From Yimella sp. (GTDB lineage: Bacteria; Actinomycetota; Actinomycetes; Actinomycetales; Dermatophilaceae), in assembly GCA_030150425.1 (NCBI GenBank), contig JASLFY010000343.1, positions 1-6,465 on the forward strand: a DNA stretch of 6,465 nt, read 5' to 3'. Positions 5,293 to 6,465 of this stretch are shown here, piece after piece. The position numbers and the translations under genes are program-made. Positions within the stretch are counted from its first letter, which is position 1. Every line of letters begins with the position of its first letter. Below the pieces are notes generated by a model. It was not told the DNA's origin. It did no database searches and worked only from the letters and a program-made list of their open reading frames with translations.

Positions 5293-5318
5293 CCGAAACC
5301 GGTCAATCGGTCAGACGG
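5285..5318. terminator. bidirectional terminator containing both stop codons
   Basis: CCGTCTGACCG at 5285-5295 and CGGTCAGACGG at 5308-5318 are exact complements; one further A-T pair makes a 12-bp stem with a 10-nt loop. The TGA of the flavodoxin-like gene (5290-5292) and the TGA of the opposing MDR gene (5311-5313, minus) sit at mirrored places in the two arms. No long T-tract follows on either side. Confidence 0.7.
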
Positions 5319-6279
5319 TCAGCACCAGCTTCCCGAAGACGTCGCCGTCGACCATCCGCGCGAACGCGTCGCGAGCCTGCGCCAGCGGGCGTACGGAGTC
5401 GATCGCCGGCTCGATCCGGCGCTGCGCGACGAACGCCAGCAGGGCCTGCAGCTCGCTGCAGGTGCCCATGGTGGATCCCTGGATCCGCATCTGCTGGAAG
5501 AAGATCCGGGTCAGCTCGGCGTGGGTCGGGGCGTCGCCGGAAGTCGCGCCGGCGATGACGACGGTGCCGCCCGGCCTGAGCGACTTGATCGAGTGGGACC
5601 AGGTGGCCGCGCCGACGGTCTCCAGCACCGCGTCGACGCGCGCGGGCAGCCGCTCCCCCGCCGCGTACGCCGCATCGGCGCCGAGTTCGACCGCGCGGGC
5701 GCCCTTCGCCTCGTCGCGGCTGGTCACCCACATCCGCAGTCCTGCGGCCGTGCCCAGCTGTACCGCTGCGGTCGACACACCGCCGCCGGCGCCCTGCACC
5801 AGGACGGTGTCGCCGGGGCGAACCCCGGCCTGCACGAACAGCATCCTGTACGCCGTCAGCCACGACGTCGACAGGCAGGCGGCGTGTTCCACCGGAACAC
5901 CCTCCGGCAGCGCCACCAGGTTCGCCGCCGGCACGTTCACCCACTCGGCAAGGGTGCCCGGGTGCAACTCCGACAGCAGGGTCCGCTTCGGGTCGAGCGT
6001 CTCGTCGCCGCTCCACCCGGGCGACGGACTCACGGTGTGCAACACGACGGTTCGTCCGTCGGCCGTCTCGCCGACTCCGTCGCAACCGAGGACCATCGGC
6101 AGTCGCTCGGCCGGCAGTCCGACGCCGCGCAGCGACCAGACGTCGTGGTGGTTCAGGCTCATCGCGCGCATCCGGACGCGCTCCCACCCCGGCGGCGTCG
6201 CGGGTTCCTCGATCTCACCGACCTCCAGTGCGGCGAGCGGGTCCTGGGCGTCGGTCCTGGCGGCGTAGGCAGCAAGCAT
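5311..6279 (-). CDS. zinc-independent MDR oxidoreductase, quinone-reductase-like
   Basis: This 322-residue protein is a normal length for the quinone oxidoreductase branch of medium-chain dehydrogenases, which reduce quinones, enals or similar carbonyls with NAD(P)H. Conserved points are SLNHHDVWSLRG at 41-52, PMVLGCDGVGE at 61-71, GTLAEWVNVPAANLVALPEGV at about 108-128, and the Rossmann loop VQGAGGGVSTAAVQLG at 161-176. The terminal FGKLVLTV is at 315-322. Only three cysteines are present (66, 135, 274), so the structural four-cysteine zinc lobe is absent, and the catalytic zinc cysteine is replaced by the NHHD region. This supports a zinc-free, quinone-reductase-like enzyme even though automatic pipelines often call such proteins zinc-binding. 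The substrate is not deducible. ATG 6279 is chosen because TAGGGT ends 6 nt upstream and the first strand follows directly. Confidence 0.92.
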   Translation of the reverse strand: MLAAYAARTDAQDPLAALEVGEIEEPATPPGWERVRMRAMSLNHHDVWSLRGVGLPAERLPMVLGCDGVGETADGRTVVLHTVSPSPGWSGDETLDPKRTLLSELHPGTLAEWVNVPAANLVALPEGVPVEHAACLSTSWLTAYRMLFVQAGVRPGDTVLVQGAGGGVSTAAVQLGTAAGLRMWVTSRDEAKGARAVELGADAAYAAGERLPARVDAVLETVGAATWSHSIKSLRPGGTVVIAGATSGDAPTHAELTRIFFQQMRIQGSTMGTCSELQALLAFVAQRRIEPAIDSVRPLAQARDAFARMVDGDVFGKLVLTV

Positions 6280-6285
6280 GGGGCC

Positions 6286-6291
6286 ACCCTA
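6286..6291 (-). promoter_or_regulatory. -10 box of the MDR gene, probable leaderless promoter
   Basis: TAGGGT on the minus strand fits TANNNT and ends 6 nt before ATG 6279, placing the transcription start at the start codon. There is no Shine-Dalgarno in that gap (GGCCCC), and no recognisable -35. Confidence 0.6.
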
Positions 6292-6301
6292 GAACGCCGG
6301 A

Positions 6302-6307
6302 TAGGGT
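6302..6307 (+). promoter_or_regulatory. -10 box of the patatin gene, probable leaderless promoter
   Basis: TAGGGT ends 7 nt before GTG 6315 and is identical in sequence to the divergent MDR box 10 bp away. No Shine-Dalgarno separates it from the start codon. The -35 position would fall at about 6279-6284, at the start of the MDR coding region, with no TTGACA-like match. Confidence 0.6.
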
Positions 6308-6314
6308 CGATCGG

Positions 6315-6465
6315 GTGATCAGCCAACAACCGCGTACGGCGTTCGTCCTCGGTGGCGGGGGCGCGCTCGGGGCCAGCCAGTTGGGGGCGTTGCGTGCGCT
6401 GCTCGAGCGGGAGATCCGGCCCGACGTGATCGTCGGCACCAGCATCGGCGCGATCAACGGCGCCT
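6315..6465 (+). CDS. patatin-like phospholipase, 5' part
   Basis: Fifty codons are visible before the window ends, beginning MISQQPRTAFVLGGGGALG. Two patatin hallmarks are present: the glycine-rich oxyanion-hole loop GGGGALG at 13-19, and the nucleophile elbow GTSIG at 41-45, with Ser43 as the predicted nucleophile. The spacing between them (about 25 residues) is normal for the family. The catalytic Asp and the rest of the domain lie outside the window. Patatin-like bacterial proteins are esterases or phospholipases of the RssA/NTE type; substrate and location cannot be judged here. No signal peptide precedes the domain. GTG 6315 is the start because the first strand follows within nine residues and TAGGGT lies 7 nt upstream. 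Confidence 0.95.
   Translation, partial: MISQQPRTAFVLGGGGALGASQLGALRALLEREIRPDVIVGTSIGAINGA

Noticed and set aside
5045..6268. A 407-codon plus-strand open frame antisense to the MDR gene
   Set aside because: Its composition is Ser/Arg/Pro/Thr-rich, as expected for a shadow frame. It overlaps the end of the flavodoxin gene and the bidirectional terminator, and the opposite strand encodes an unmistakable MDR protein.
1..6465. A new defence, mobile or biosynthetic system spanning the window
   Set aside because: No transposase, integrase, nuclease, toxin-antitoxin pair, direct-repeat array or clustered biosynthetic genes are seen. The genes are mostly solitary and compositionally uniform.

Overview
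The window is a stretch of G+C-rich bacterial chromosome, most likely from an Actinomycetota species. The evidence is the strongly GC-biased third codon positions, the frequent GTG starts, a lipoamide dehydrogenase that by memory closely resembles the mycobacterial enzyme, and protein families typical of that phylum (a TIGR03086-type protein, a DUF4173-like membrane protein, an ANT(2'')-like nucleotidyltransferase). The genus cannot be fixed from sequence alone. I see no tRNA, rRNA, CRISPR array, insertion sequence or phage gene.

Layout. Positions 1-657 (+) are the 3' end of a multi-pass membrane protein. It overlaps by 4 nt a small DUF952 protein (654-1022, +). A dihydrolipoyl dehydrogenase gene, lpdA (1101-2501, +), follows alone. 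The 133 bp between lpdA and the next, convergent gene hold two strong back-to-back hairpins, one with perfect 27-bp arms. A leftward three-gene operon comes next (4039 to 2635, -): an ArsR-type repressor, an AHSA1/SRPBCC-fold protein and a TIGR03086/mycothiol-isomerase-like protein, each overlapping the next by a GTGA tetranucleotide. Two near-identical 16-bp inverted repeats bracket its promoter and look like operators for the repressor. A nucleotidyltransferase-like gene (4115-4768, -) lies directly upstream in the same direction. It is divergent from a flavodoxin-fold FMN protein (4801-5292, +), which converges on a zinc-independent MDR oxidoreductase (5311-6279, -). That gene is divergent from the start of a patatin-like phospholipase (6315 to the window end, +).

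How the genes relate. Only the ArsR cassette looks like a functional unit: a self-regulated repressor with two small proteins of ligand-binding or transferase-like folds. The rest are monocistronic housekeeping or redox genes, compactly packed and separated by bidirectional hairpins.

The most distinctive structure is regulatory. Five starts (lpdA, nucleotidyltransferase, flavodoxin, MDR, patatin) have an (N)AGGNT or TTGGCT hexamer ending 6-7 nt before the start codon. Four of the five lack a convincing Shine-Dalgarno; the nucleotidyltransferase has a weak one overlapping the hexamer. This suggests leaderless mRNAs. The genes of the ArsR operon instead carry well-placed Shine-Dalgarno sequences. 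I found no convincing new defence, mobile or biosynthetic system here.
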